Shown in pieces: positions 18,059 through 27,070 of a DNA stretch of 64,000 nt (position 1 is the first letter of the stretch; every line of letters starts with the position of its first letter). The notes under the pieces were generated by a model. It saw nothing but the letters and a program-made list of their open reading frames with translations, did no database searches and was not told where the DNA came from. The stretch is taken from the NCBI RefSeq assembly GCF_001695575.1, contig NZ_LUAX01000001.1:806001-870000 (forward strand). The letters are read 5' to 3'. The DNA is from Vibrio europaeus. Its GTDB lineage: Bacteria > Pseudomonadota > Gammaproteobacteria > Enterobacterales > Vibrionaceae. A program made the translations under genes and the position numbers.

Positions 18059-19483
18059 CTAGGATACTCGCTTTTGTACGTATTGGTAGATAGATTTTAA
18101 AATAGCGATTTTCTTTTGGTCACTTTCATGTTCGTGAACTAAGTTTTCCAAATTTAGCATGTAGTCTTCAATACGACTTTCGAAGTAGTCACGACAGTGC
18201 GTTGCCCATCGTTGTTGTTCTGACTCATCGAGCGTCCATGGGAAGTGTCGTGCACGATAGCGGAACAGCAGTGGAGCAATACGGTCATCACTAAATGAAA
18301 TATCAAGCGCGGATAGGTTGTTAGGGTCAGTTTCACGAATGATGTTCATCGCTGCTTTATCTGCCGGAGAGAAGAACCCATCATAGAGCATGCTATCGAC
18401 GTCATTGCTCTTTTCATATTCCCGCTCAATGCCATAAACACCAATCAGCTTTTCACGAATTTCAGGGTGCTTGCGGAGCAGAGCTAAGTTCTCCAAACAT
18501 TTCTCTCGGTCAATGCCAATCTTCTCTGCGTTTTCAGCAGTAAGTGTTTTCGCCGGAGCGAGAATAGGGCACTTATTGAGGTGGATAAGCTTAACAGGAA
18601 CTGGAAGCTCCTCAGGTGCTAGCTCAGAACGCTTAGTATACAGTCGCTCATTAAGTTGCTCGGTATCCAAATCCAATAGGGCTTGCGGGTCTTTCGCCAA
18701 ATCGACACAAATAGCGGCGTTTTGATTCGTCGGGTGCCAAGCAACAGGAACAATCCAACTGGTGTAATTACACTCTTTACCCAACATTCCTGAAACATGC
18801 ATCAAGGGTGTCATGTTCACGATGTCGATCAGTTCATTCAACTTGCGCTTGTGACGCATGCTTAGGAAGTAATCAAACAGTTTTGGTTGAGCCGCTTTCA
18901 CCTTTTTAGCCATTTCAATCGTCGCGATAACATCCGCCATAGCATCGTGTGCGTTCTCATGTTCAATGCCATTGGCAACAGATAAATGCTCAAGCTTAAA
19001 GCTGATAAAACCTTCATCGTTCTCAGGCCAGTTTACCCCTTCTGGACGAAGCGCATAGCAAGCACGCATGACATCAAGCAAATCCCAGCGAGAGTTACCG
19101 TTTTGCCAACTCCACGCATAAGGATCGATAAAGTTTCGGTAACAAGTGTAGCGCGTTACCTCATCATCGAAACGGATACTGTTATAGCCCAAGCTAATGG
19201 TGTTTGGTGTGGCCAGTTGTTCGTGAATCTTAGCGATGAACTCGGGCTCAGAAAGACCTTGGTTTTCCGCAGTTTGCGGAGTAATACCCGTGATCAACGC
19301 GGCTTCCGGTGATGGAAGATAATCCGCGGGCGGCTGACAATAAATAACAAGAGGTTCACCAATAATATTGAAGTCCATATCGGTTCGAACACCCGCAAAC
19401 TGACACGGTCGATCTTTCGCTGGGCTAGTTCCCCACGTCTCGTAATCAAAAAAGAAAAACGTAGGCTGATGCTCTTGCTGCAT
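18059..19483 (-). CDS. sbcB: Exodeoxyribonuclease I
   Basis: Single-strand 3'-5' DNA exonuclease used in mismatch repair and recombination control. 474 residues from the ATG at 19483; the DEDD-type motif Exo I is F-F-D-Y-E-T-W-G (about 11-18), Exo II lies near L-G-Y-N-S-I-R-F-D-D (about 97-106) and Exo III is H-D-A-M-A-D-V (about 176-182). The C-terminal half matches the ExoI-specific SH3-like and helical extension. An in-frame TTG five codons earlier is an alternative start. Confidence 0.95.
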   Translation of the reverse strand: MQQEHQPTFFFFDYETWGTSPAKDRPCQFAGVRTDMDFNIIGEPLVIYCQPPADYLPSPEAALITGITPQTAENQGLSEPEFIAKIHEQLATPNTISLGYNSIRFDDEVTRYTCYRNFIDPYAWSWQNGNSRWDLLDVMRACYALRPEGVNWPENDEGFISFKLEHLSVANGIEHENAHDAMADVIATIEMAKKVKAAQPKLFDYFLSMRHKRKLNELIDIVNMTPLMHVSGMLGKECNYTSWIVPVAWHPTNQNAAICVDLAKDPQALLDLDTEQLNERLYTKRSELAPEELPVPVKLIHLNKCPILAPAKTLTAENAEKIGIDREKCLENLALLRKHPEIREKLIGVYGIEREYEKSNDVDSMLYDGFFSPADKAAMNIIRETDPNNLSALDISFSDDRIAPLLFRYRARHFPWTLDESEQQRWATHCRDYFESRIEDYMLNLENLVHEHESDQKKIAILKSIYQYVQKRVS

Positions 19484-19861
19484 TGTCTTTATTACCAAGG
19501 GTTTGAAATCTACCTCGGTATTAGACCATTGGCAGCCACCAAGCGCAATTGTGAGAGAGGAATAAGGCGATAAGAGGTGATTTTTTGGGCGAGTGGGGAG
19601 TTGTAGTGGGAGTGCTTATTGATAGTGGTATGAATAATGCGACGTCAAATTATATTGTATGTAGTTGAGTCATTTATGGAGTGTTGATAGTCATAAATTG
19701 CTGATAATAAATGATTGTGATGTAGATGAAACATCATGGTTGTCTATGATTTTGTGTAGAATTTAAATGATGGTAATCTGTACGGTAAATGTGGTTTGGC
19801 GGGCAGTGTAGAACTAGCTTATCTAACAACTGTTAAGCGTTCTAAATGGGCTGAGGTAATG
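19484..19861. other. AT-rich gene-free stretch at the left edge of an accessory patch
   Basis: About 380 bp upstream of sbcB (which reads leftward) and of the HNH-like gene (which reads rightward). It must hold both promoters. The right 200 bp are strongly AT-rich with runs such as TTATATTGTATG. I see no repeat, tRNA or attachment-site duplication that would mark an insertion boundary. Confidence 0.5.
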
Positions 19862-20413
19862 ATGTCTAACTCAAAATGTAAACTTTGTGGGAATGAAGGG
19901 AAACTCGAGAAATCACACATTATTCCAAAGTCTTACTTTAAAAGCTTGAAGTCTGGAAATGGCCAGCTTGTTGCAATTGTATGTGACGATGAAACGCAAC
20001 CCAAAAGGTTAAATATAGATCCGAAAGAAGAATTACTATGCCGAGAATGTGAGCAATTTATTAGTGTAAACTATGAGCGATATGGTACTCAGCTCTTTAA
20101 AAGAACAAATAATATTAAAAAGGCAAAGTCATATATTGAGTTCAATGGGTTCAAGTATACAGAGTATTACTTATACTTAATTAGCATCCTTTGGCGTGCA
20201 TCGGTTTCAACAATTGCTGAATTTTCAAATGTTAAATTAAATGTTCAATTTGACGAACTATTAGCATACTGCATTAAGAGAAAATCAATAAAGTTGGGTA
20301 CATCCCTAAAACTGGATCATTTTATTAGAATTTCAGTTTTAAGAGTTATTGACTCTTCTGGTCAGCTTGATGACAACATTATAAAAAAAACTAATGATGA
20401 ACTTCGGCATTGA
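19862..20413 (+). CDS. CxxC/HNH-like nuclease-family protein, probably interrupted by a frameshift
   Basis: Starts M-S-N-S-K-C-K-L-C-G, with GAGG 5 bp upstream. The N-terminal part has the treble-clef pattern C-K-L-C (about 6-9), S-H-I-I-P-K (about 19-24) and L-L-C-R-E-C-E (about 58-64), the Cys pairs plus the H-I-x-P of HNH-endonuclease-like proteins. Residues 65-184 are helical with no motif I know. The frame stops 23 bp after a run of eight A residues; shifting by one base there joins it to the frame at 20394-20609, giving one protein of about 250 residues. Codon use and AT content differ from the flanking core genes. HNH is a motif-level call only. Confidence 0.6.
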   Translation: MSNSKCKLCGNEGKLEKSHIIPKSYFKSLKSGNGQLVAIVCDDETQPKRLNIDPKEELLCRECEQFISVNYERYGTQLFKRTNNIKKAKSYIEFNGFKYTEYYLYLISILWRASVSTIAEFSNVKLNVQFDELLAYCIKRKSIKLGTSLKLDHFIRISVLRVIDSSGQLDDNIIKKTNDELRH

Positions 20414-20609
20414 AAGAGGAGACACAGGACAGGATGGCATGACTTATTACTTTATGATTGATGGTTTTTTGATTGGCTTCTACTTAAATGTTGAAAAAGA
20501 TATACACGACGTCCGCACGCTACGTATTGCTGGTCAACTTAAGAACCGGAAACAAATCCGGATACCTAAAGTAGAAATAGTGAAATTAAAGCAAGTTCAT
20601 CAAGCCTGA
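20394..20609 (+). pseudogene. C-terminal continuation of the HNH-like gene in a shifted frame
   Basis: Overlaps the end of the preceding frame by 20 bp. Its own first ATG has no ribosome site and the protein begins mid-domain (G-M-T-Y-Y-F-M-I-D-G-F-L-I-G-F-Y-L), a beta-strand-like segment. Omitting one A of the run at 20383-20390 would read K-K-L-M-M-N-F-G and fuse the two frames. It is therefore either a broken tail, an assembly error at the homopolymer, or a product of slippage. Confidence 0.5.
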
Positions 20610-20690
20610 ATACTGTTATTGATAAAGCAAAAGGGTCAACGCTTTGAAAACTCAAAAGACAGACACCTTCCATAACCTATAAGAAAGAAC

Positions 20691-21617
20691 ATGAAAAACC
20701 TGAATACATTCTCGTCAGTCACTGAAAGAGATATCGATTTCGTTTTACTAGAAGAACTTAACACCTCAGAACAATTTGCCAACTGGTTGGTTACTCGAGT
20801 CACGGGTATCCCAAGCCAAAACCAGCCTATCGGTGCTTGGCATTCGGTGTCTGACAACGTACTTGGTGAGTCCGACCTCGTTTTTATCTATGAGTCTGAT
20901 GATTCATCCCATCAAGCTGTGTTGATTGAGAATAAAGTGGATGCACCCGCTCAGCCCAAACAAGCGGCTCGATATGAACAACGTGGAAAGGAAGGAGTTG
21001 AGAACGGTGATTGGGTAGACTTTTCGACTTGCTTAGTTGCCCCTCAGAAGTACCTAGAGGCAACCTCAGAAATCTATCAAAGCCAAATCTCCTATGAAGA
21101 GATAATGGCTTACTTCGCCTGTGGAAGTAATCCACGAGGCATGTATAAAGCGAAGCTGATTAAGAGTGCGATCGATAAACAACGTAGAGGTTACAAGTCG
21201 ACAGTTAGCAATGAGATGACGAACTTTGCTCAGCGTTATTTAGAGTATGTACAAAAGCACCATCCACAATTAAACCCTGAAAAAGCAAAACCAAGAGCAG
21301 CGGGTAATACTTGGATTCGCTTCTACCCAATTCCAAACGACAAAATGACGCAAATCGTACATCAGATTTATGGCAACGTTGTCAAGATCATGCTGTTTAA
21401 TCAGGCCGCCAAATTTGACTTTATATCTGAACAAATAGCGCCGCATACCGATGACAACGTGTCCATGTATATTTCAGGTAAGTCGGTCATTATTGAGGCT
21501 GGAGTACCAGATATTGATCCTATTGCTCAACAATTTGATGATGTCATTTTTGAAATCAAAGAAGCGATTGAAATAGCTCTTAGGTTAAAGCGAATATTGC
21601 TCGCTATTAAAAACTAA
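20691..21617 (+). CDS. PD-(D/E)XK nuclease superfamily protein of unknown role
   Basis: 308 residues. The core is visible at about 57-90: G-E-S-D-L-V-F-I (catalytic Asp), then A-V-L-I-E-N-K-V-D-A (the E-x-K motif) and Q-A-A-R-Y, the Q-x-x-x-Y helix seen in many PD-(D/E)XK nucleases. The remainder (about 190-308) has a mixed fold without a motif I recognise. Such proteins are common next to restriction or defence genes. It follows the broken HNH-like gene by about 80 bp in the same direction and could be its partner. No membrane segment or signal peptide. Confidence 0.65.
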   Translation: MKNLNTFSSVTERDIDFVLLEELNTSEQFANWLVTRVTGIPSQNQPIGAWHSVSDNVLGESDLVFIYESDDSSHQAVLIENKVDAPAQPKQAARYEQRGKEGVENGDWVDFSTCLVAPQKYLEATSEIYQSQISYEEIMAYFACGSNPRGMYKAKLIKSAIDKQRRGYKSTVSNEMTNFAQRYLEYVQKHHPQLNPEKAKPRAAGNTWIRFYPIPNDKMTQIVHQIYGNVVKIMLFNQAAKFDFISEQIAPHTDDNVSMYISGKSVIIEAGVPDIDPIAQQFDDVIFEIKEAIEIALRLKRILLAIKN

Positions 21618-21825
21618 GATTTAGGGTTGATGCGCGGTTCTATTCTTCTGAGAGAGCGGCGGCTTGTGGTGAAAGTTCTGGCAGTCCTATTGAATAAGAG
21701 CTTTTACAAGTTATTAACCGAAAGGATACCTGAAGCTTTCCGCTTTTACGCTCAATTTATCGCTTGTAGAGATTAACCAAAGTTGATTGAAAACAAGTAA
21801 CAGTCTCTCAGTCTAATGAAAAACA

Positions 21826-21853
21826 AAAATGGCCGACTATTGTCGACCATTTT
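21826..21853 (-). terminator. Terminator downstream of the cystine carrier gene
   Basis: AAATGGcCGAC and GTCGaCCATTT form an 11-position stem with one mismatch around a TATT loop, just past the tcyP stop. A-rich sequence before it gives a T-run on the minus strand. Confidence 0.65.
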
Positions 21854-21875
21854 GCGTTTTAATGAGCGTAGAGCG

Positions 21876-23249
21876 TTACGCTTGTTGGGTTTCTAGCTCT
21901 TCATCTTTAACGGTTTGCTTCATTAAGCGGCTGGTAATGGTGCCGGCAGTCATTGCGCCTGAAACGTTTAGTGCGGTACGTGCCATATCGATCAGTGGTT
22001 CGATAGAGATCAATAGTGCGGCAATCGTAACAGGTAAGCCCATTGCAGGTAGCACGATAAGAGCTGCGAACGTTGCGCCGCCACCAACACCAGCGATACC
22101 AAATGAGCTAATCACAATAATGGCAATCAAAGAAAGAATGAAGTTGATGTCCATTGGGTCGATGCCAACACTTGGCGCGACCATGACTGCTAGCATCGCA
22201 GGGTAGATACCTGCACAACCATTCTGGCCGATAGTGGCACCAAACGAAGCTGATAGATTAGCGATCGCTGGTGGAACGCGAAGTTTGTTGATTTGCGCTT
22301 CAACGTTTAAAGGAATCGTTGCTGCTGAGCTGCGTGAAGTAAATGCGAAAGTCAGTACTGGCCAAATCTTCTGGAAGTATTCTTTAGGGCTCACGCCGAC
22401 AAAAGAGACTAACACACCGTGGACAACGAACATCAGCGCGATCGCAACATAAGAAGCGATGATGAAGCCTAACAGGTTAAGAATATCGGAGGCACTTGAG
22501 GTCGCAACCACTTTTGCCATTAGCGCAGCGATGCCGTAAGGCGTTAGGGCCATGATCATCTTAACTAAGCGCATAACAATAGATTGAGCTGCTTCGACAA
22601 ACGTGCGAATTGGTGATTCTAGCTCTTGCTTCTCTGCCATTACTTTGCGCGCTGCAATACCAGTGAGCACGCCAAAGATAACCACTGCGATGATCGAAGT
22701 AGAACGGGCACCAGTCAGGTCGGCAAACGGGTTGGTTGGAATAAAGCTTACCAACATTTGCGGGATGGTAAGATCACTCACGCGATCGGCACGCGTTTCT
22801 AGGGCAGCGATACGCGCTGTTTCACGGGCACCTTCTGTTAAACCTTCCGCGCTTAGACCAAAAGCTTGAGTGACAAGGATACCGATTAGAGCGGATACAG
22901 CCGTTGTTGCCAGCAGCACTGAAATAGTTAGACCCGAGATCTTACCCAGCGCGCCCCCTTTTTCTAGCTTAACAACCGCTGCGATCATCGATACTAATAC
23001 CAATGGCATGATGATCATTTTCAATAGACCAACATAGCCACGACCGACCACATTTACCCATTCTAGCGTTTGAGCGATAACCGGATTGCCTTCACCGAAG
23101 ATGAGCTGTAGCGCTAAACCGAAAGCACTACCAAAGACGAGACCAAGTAAGACGAGACGCGATAAAGTGTTCTCTTTTTTCTGCTGTCCATAGAGGAAAA
23201 AGAGAATGCCAACAAATACCGCTAGCGAAGCGATAACCACTACTGACAT
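21876..23249 (-). CDS. tcyP: L-cystine:cation symporter, TcyP/YdjN type
   Basis: A 457-residue inner-membrane carrier of the dicarboxylate/amino-acid:cation symporter (DAACS) family. Family features: the M-K-M-I-I-M-P-L-V-L-like segment near 77-87, the serine-rich hairpin F-T-S-R-S-S-A-A-T-I-P-L (about 310-321), G-A-T-I-G-Q-N-G-C-A-G (about 342-352) and the A-R-T-A-L-N-V-S-G segment. The hairpin and N-G-C-A-G match cystine carriers better than glutamate or C4-dicarboxylate carriers. ATG 23249 is preceded by AAAGGAT; the upstream in-frame extension to 23345 is AT-rich and unlike the family. Confidence 0.85.
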   Translation of the reverse strand: MSVVVIASLAVFVGILFFLYGQQKKENTLSRLVLLGLVFGSAFGLALQLIFGEGNPVIAQTLEWVNVVGRGYVGLLKMIIMPLVLVSMIAAVVKLEKGGALGKISGLTISVLLATTAVSALIGILVTQAFGLSAEGLTEGARETARIAALETRADRVSDLTIPQMLVSFIPTNPFADLTGARSTSIIAVVIFGVLTGIAARKVMAEKQELESPIRTFVEAAQSIVMRLVKMIMALTPYGIAALMAKVVATSSASDILNLLGFIIASYVAIALMFVVHGVLVSFVGVSPKEYFQKIWPVLTFAFTSRSSAATIPLNVEAQINKLRVPPAIANLSASFGATIGQNGCAGIYPAMLAVMVAPSVGIDPMDINFILSLIAIIVISSFGIAGVGGGATFAALIVLPAMGLPVTIAALLISIEPLIDMARTALNVSGAMTAGTITSRLMKQTVKDEELETQQA

Positions 23250-23438
23250 ATTTACATATCCTTTAGTTTTTAATGATGATATTGATAGAATTAATATCTT
23301 ATGGAATTTTATTCGGTATGAAGGGTAATGATTTGAAATGCTCAATTGAAGTTACAAAACGGTATTAAATATAGCTAACGGTTATTAACATTGGCTCGCA
23401 GTGTGGAAGGTGTTCACATAACAGTGAAATTGAGCAGT

Positions 23439-24155
23439 TTATTGATACTTTTTAAGCACTTTTCGCATCGCAACGCTATCGGCCGTTTCTCGTTTTCTAT
23501 TGGAGTGGGAAAAAAGCAGATACTGCATCGCCAATGATACGTCAGAGGCTTCAATCGGAATTAGCTTGGCAAGTGGACCAATCATTAGTGGCTGACAAAT
23601 CTTCAGCATGGTTTGGGTGACGACTTCGTCTTTACGTGGCTGCTCTCGTAACCCTTTTAAAGGACCAGGGCGAACGAAGACAACACGATCAAAGCCCATA
23701 CGCTCAATGGTGAGCTCCATACGTCCTTTGCATCGTAAGTAGTGGGAAAAAGAACGGGCAGATGCCCCGTAACTTGAGACGACGGCTAACTGCTTTACAC
23801 CGAGTAGCTTCATTTCTTGAGCAACATCGCACACCAGTTGGTAGTCAATGCTTTCTAAAGCTTGTTTAGAGCCTGCTTGTTTGAGTGTCGTGCCTAGGCA
23901 GATAAAACCAAACTCTGGACGTGGTTTGTCTTCATCCCACTCTTGAACGCGCAGTTCTGGGTGCTGAATTTCTTCAAGCTTGGAATGGAAGAAGGGAAGT
24001 TTACGACGAGTCAGCGCGTAAATATGCTCAATTGGTTCACGTTCCAACATCTGCTTAATCAGTTCGTTGCCGATCAGACCAGTACTGCCCGCTGTAATTA
24101 CAGTGATGTTGTTTGAGTTATCCAAGGTGAACAAGCCTATCTTCAAAGTACACAT
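23439..24155 (-). CDS. NAD(P)H-binding Rossmann-fold oxidoreductase (HTATIP2/SDR-like)
   Basis: About 238 residues. The nucleotide-binding loop T-A-G-S-T-G-L-I-G-N-E-L lies near residue 20, followed by Y-A-L-T-R-R and L-G-T-T-L-K, and a catalytic-like S-S-Y-G-A-S-A segment about 130-136, as in atypical short-chain dehydrogenases related to HTATIP2/YfcH. Substrate unknown. Start uncertain: ATG at 24155 is chosen; TTG codons at 24185 and near 24126 are alternatives. Confidence 0.8.
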   Translation of the reverse strand: MCTLKIGLFTLDNSNNITVITAGSTGLIGNELIKQMLEREPIEHIYALTRRKLPFFHSKLEEIQHPELRVQEWDEDKPRPEFGFICLGTTLKQAGSKQALESIDYQLVCDVAQEMKLLGVKQLAVVSSYGASARSFSHYLRCKGRMELTIERMGFDRVVFVRPGPLKGLREQPRKDEVVTQTMLKICQPLMIGPLAKLIPIEASDVSLAMQYLLFSHSNRKRETADSVAMRKVLKKYQ

Positions 24156-24185
24156 TTGACGAATGGTTGAGCATCTTATAATCAA

Positions 24186-24644
24186 ACGGGAAAGTCTGTG
24201 ATCTGCGACAAGGTTGATACACCAAGAGTGGAACTTATCCCGCAGTTTTTAGTAAGGAAGAGTAATCGGTACAACTAGACCTCGCACTGGGCGAGGCCTG
24301 TTCTACGGTTTATGTTAATGATAGAGGGACTTTCTTTTGGTTGCGTTGTTGTGGTTTGTTCTGTTTTTGTTTTTTCGTATGTTGATTGGCAATCATAAAA
24401 CCTCCTTGCACTATCAATCGGGAGAAAACAATGTCACGACGAAATTTAATGCACAGTTTGTGCCGTTATAAACGCTCTCCCTAACCTAAAAGATAGGCCT
24501 ATTTAGCGAAAAATTTCAGTTTTGTGGTCAAATTAGGAATCGTTTTGCAAATTGGCGAGGTCAATGAACCATGGATAAAGCGTGTTAACTGTTTGATTTC
24601 AAGTTACACTCAAGCCAATAGGAACCGCTCAGAAAGGAAAAGGG
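24186..24644. other. 459-bp interval with a small gene but no large one
   Basis: Holds a 28-codon minus-strand gene (24310-24396), a short GC-rich hairpin downstream of it (24280-24296, arms CCTCGC and GCGAGG, poor T-tract), and the probable promoter of the FMN-protein/cob operon. I looked for a cobalamin riboswitch ahead of the operon and found no B12 box. Confidence 0.5.
24310..24396 (-). CDS. Predicted 28-residue Lys/Gln/Asn-rich small protein
   Basis: ATG at 24396, stop TAA at 24310-24312. AAGGAGG lies exactly 4 bp upstream, one of the best ribosome sites in the window. The peptide begins M-I-A-N-Q-H-T-K-K-Q-K-Q-N-K and ends V-P-L-S-L-T: about 30 percent Lys/Arg/His and 25 percent Gln, no acidic residue and no hydrophobic segment. 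Such a composition suggests nucleic-acid or ribosome contact, or a regulatory leader; this is inference. It is 155 bp upstream of the oxidoreductase gene on the same strand. Confidence 0.55.
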   Translation of the reverse strand: MIANQHTKKQKQNKPQQRNQKKVPLSLT

Positions 24645-25256
24645 ATGAACATCGAGCTCAGCACGCTGGCCCCCACCCAAATTTATCATTTGATGACACA
24701 AACTGTCATTCCAAGACCTATCGCTTGGGTATTGACCGATTCAGAAAAAGACAACTACAACCTTGCGCCATTTTCTTACTTTACGGCCGTTTCAAGTAAC
24801 CCACCTTTGTTGATGTTTTCTGTGGGTAAAAAGCCTTCAGGAGAGGTGAAAGACACAACAAGAAATGTGTTAGAAACCGGAAAAATGGTTATTCATATCG
24901 CTCATCATGACTCTGCCCATGATGTGACTCAAACTGCCGCAACGCTTGAACATGGTGAGTCTGAAATTGAAGCAACAGGGATAGAGCTGACGGATTTTGA
25001 CGGCTTTGATTTACCGAGGGTTAAAGACTGTCCTATTGCTTTTGCGTGCAAACTGTATGAAGTGAAAGAGATTGGTGAAACACCACAAAGCCTTATCTTC
25101 GCTGAAATTGAAAAAGTATATATTGCGCCAGAGGTTATCGGCGAGCGCAGCGACCGCTTAGTGGTTGATGCACTTAAAGTGAACCCTCTCTCGCGTTTAG
25201 GTGGTAGCCAGTATGCCACGCTTAATAACGTATTCTCTGTTGCTCGACCTAAATAG
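24645..25256 (+). CDS. Flavin reductase-like (FMN-binding split-barrel) protein
   Basis: 203 residues with the flavin-reductase-like fold: V-I-P-R-P-I-A-W-V-L-T near 19-29, N-L-A-P-F-S-Y-F-T-A-V-S-S-N-P-P near 39-54 and H-I-A-H near 84-87 are FMN-binding signature segments. Cytoplasmic. AAAGGAAAAGGG precedes the ATG. It ends 9 bp before cobT, so it should be co-transcribed with the B12 salvage genes; a role as a reductase supplying cob(I)alamin or reduced flavin is possible but unproven. Confidence 0.85.
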   Translation: MNIELSTLAPTQIYHLMTQTVIPRPIAWVLTDSEKDNYNLAPFSYFTAVSSNPPLLMFSVGKKPSGEVKDTTRNVLETGKMVIHIAHHDSAHDVTQTAATLEHGESEIEATGIELTDFDGFDLPRVKDCPIAFACKLYEVKEIGETPQSLIFAEIEKVYIAPEVIGERSDRLVVDALKVNPLSRLGGSQYATLNNVFSVARPK

Positions 25257-25265
25257 ATTAATACC

Positions 25266-26297
25266 ATGCTAGACCAAACTCATTCAGATGCTATCTGGCA
25301 TCGTATTAACCAAAAAACCAAACCACTCGGTGCATTGGGTCAATTAGAAGACCTTGCCCATCAAATCGCATTGATTCAGAGTCAAGGTAGAAGTGACGTC
25401 GTCACTGCTATTGAAGTGACTAAGCCGGCCGCGATTGTCTTTGCCGGAGATCATGGCATTGCCGACGAAGGCGTCAGTATTGCACCGAGTGCAGTCACCC
25501 AACAGATGGTGCTTAACTTCCTAGCGGGTGGCGCAGCAATTAACTGTTTTTGCCGAACCAACAAAGTAGAGCTGACGGTGGTGGATACCGGAATCCTGTT
25601 ACCCGTAGAGCATGACTCCAGTGCGTTTATTGTTCAGCGACTCGGTGAGCGTACCAATAACTTTTCTCGTCAAGCGGCGATGAGCCTTGAAACGGCGCAG
25701 CATGGCATTGATTTGGGTAACCAGCTAGTAACCAATATCATCGATTCTGGTTCAAACTTGGTGATGTTTGGTGAAATGGGTATTGGCAATACCAGTAGTG
25801 CCGCCGCCATTCTTGGTGCTCTGAGCGGCAAAAATGTCGAAGAGTGTGTCGGTCGTGGAACAGGCATCACCGACGAACAGCTAGCAAAGAAAGTCGAGTT
25901 GGTTGAAAAAGGTGTCTCGCGCTGTAAAGGATTGGGCATTATCGAAGTGCTGGCTGAAGTAGGCGGTTTTGAAATTGTTCAGATGGTTGGCGGTTTCCTC
26001 GCCGCAGCAGAACGCCAAATACCAGTCATTGTCGATGGTTTTATTGTTTCGGCCGCTGCTTATGCTGCATCACTGATTAATCCAAACTGCCGCGATGTCA
26101 TGATTTTCGCTCATCAATCGCATGAAGCGGGGCATCAACACTTATTGGCTGAACTCGATGCCAAACCTTTATTGGATCTTTCGCTTCGATTAGGTGAAGG
26201 AACAGGGGCAGTGCTCGCGATGCCGTTAGTTTACGCTGCGGCTGAGTTTTATAACCATATGGCAAGCTTTGAAGAAGCAGGAGTCGTGGTCGACTGA
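25266..26297 (+). CDS. cobT: Nicotinate-nucleotide--dimethylbenzimidazole phosphoribosyltransferase
   Basis: Makes alpha-ribazole phosphate from NaMN and dimethylbenzimidazole, for the lower loop of cobalamin. 343 residues; recognised by [10 protein letters not shown] (about 18-27), [13 protein letters not shown] (about 59-71), [11 protein letters not shown] (about 172-182) and S-H-E-A-G-H, with the catalytic glutamate close to L-R-L-G-E-G-T-G-A (about 315-323). Second gene of the operon; its stop overlaps the cobS ATG by one base. Confidence 0.95.
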   Translation: MLDQTHSDAIWHRINQKTKPLGALGQLEDLAHQIALIQSQGRSDVVTAIEVTKPAAIVFAGDHGIADEGVSIAPSAVTQQMVLNFLAGGAAINCFCRTNKVELTVVDTGILLPVEHDSSAFIVQRLGERTNNFSRQAAMSLETAQHGIDLGNQLVTNIIDSGSNLVMFGEMGIGNTSSAAAILGALSGKNVEECVGRGTGITDEQLAKKVELVEKGVSRCKGLGIIEVLAEVGGFEIVQMVGGFLAAAERQIPVIVDGFIVSAAAYAASLINPNCRDVMIFAHQSHEAGHQHLLAELDAKPLLDLSLRLGEGTGAVLAMPLVYAAAEFYNHMASFEEAGVVVD

Positions 26298-27070
26298 TGC
26301 CTTCACTCAAGAATCAATATCAGTTATTCATGCTTGCATTAGGGTTCTTCTCTCGAATCCCAATACCGAAAAATATCCCCTACAGCGAAGAGCGAATGAA
26401 CCAAGCAGGGCGATACTTCGCTTTGGTCGGTTTACTATTGGGCAGCTTGTGCGCTGCGGTGTTGTGGAGTGCTCAACTACTTTTTCCTGCGAGCGTCTCT
26501 ATCTTCATAATGATGGTGTTTAGCTTATTGCTAACAGGGGCTTTCCATGAGGATGGATTAACCGATATGGCAGACGGCATCGGTGGAGGCATGACGATTG
26601 AGCGCCGCCTTACCATTATGAAAGACAGCCGTATCGGTACCTACGGGGCTAGTGCCTTGGTCATGGTACTACTTGGTAAGTTTGTTTTATTGTCTGAGCT
26701 GATCCAGTTTGAGTCGATCTTATTGTTTGTGGTGGTCGCGTATACGTTAAGCCGAGCCGTCGCTGCGTCGCTTATCTACGATATGCCCTATGTGAGTGAC
26801 ACAGACACCAGTAAGAGTAAACCTTTGGCGCAAAAGCAGTCACGAGTAGAGTTGTGGGTGCTGCTGACGACAGGTCTACTGCCATGTTTGATGCTTGGTT
26901 TAAGCACAACAGTATGGCTAGTGGTTGTGGTACTAACATTCAGGATGCTGTTTAAGCGTTGGTTAACGGCTCGCATCGGCGGGTTTACTGGTGATTGCTT
27001 AGGTGCGGCTCAGCAAATTACCGAGTTGTGTATTTATCTCACCTTGATTGCGATACAGGTAAACAGCTAA
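26297..27070 (+). CDS. cobS: Adenosylcobinamide-GDP ribazoletransferase (cobalamin synthase)
   Basis: Joins adenosylcobinamide-GDP and alpha-ribazole (phosphate) at the inner membrane. 257 residues, about six to seven membrane segments; motifs G-F-F-S-R-I-P-I-P (10-18), [17 protein letters not shown] (about 79-95, metal-binding acidic cluster) and K-D-S-R-I-G-T-Y-G (about 109-117). It overlaps cobT by one base at its start and cobU by one base at its end, so expression is tightly coupled. Confidence 0.95.
   Translation: MPSLKNQYQLFMLALGFFSRIPIPKNIPYSEERMNQAGRYFALVGLLLGSLCAAVLWSAQLLFPASVSIFIMMVFSLLLTGAFHEDGLTDMADGIGGGMTIERRLTIMKDSRIGTYGASALVMVLLGKFVLLSELIQFESILLFVVVAYTLSRAVAASLIYDMPYVSDTDTSKSKPLAQKQSRVELWVLLTTGLLPCLMLGLSTTVWLVVVVLTFRMLFKRWLTARIGGFTGDCLGAAQQITELCIYLTLIAIQVNS

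Noticed and set aside
19796..19858. Integron attC/VCR-like site or upstream start of the HNH-like gene
   Set aside because: CTAACAACTGTTAAGC is suggestive but has no paired R'/L' arms, and the extra 21 codons have no ribosome site.
24400..24644. Cobalamin riboswitch before the cob operon
   Set aside because: No GCCACTG-type B12 box or matching stem layout was found by eye.
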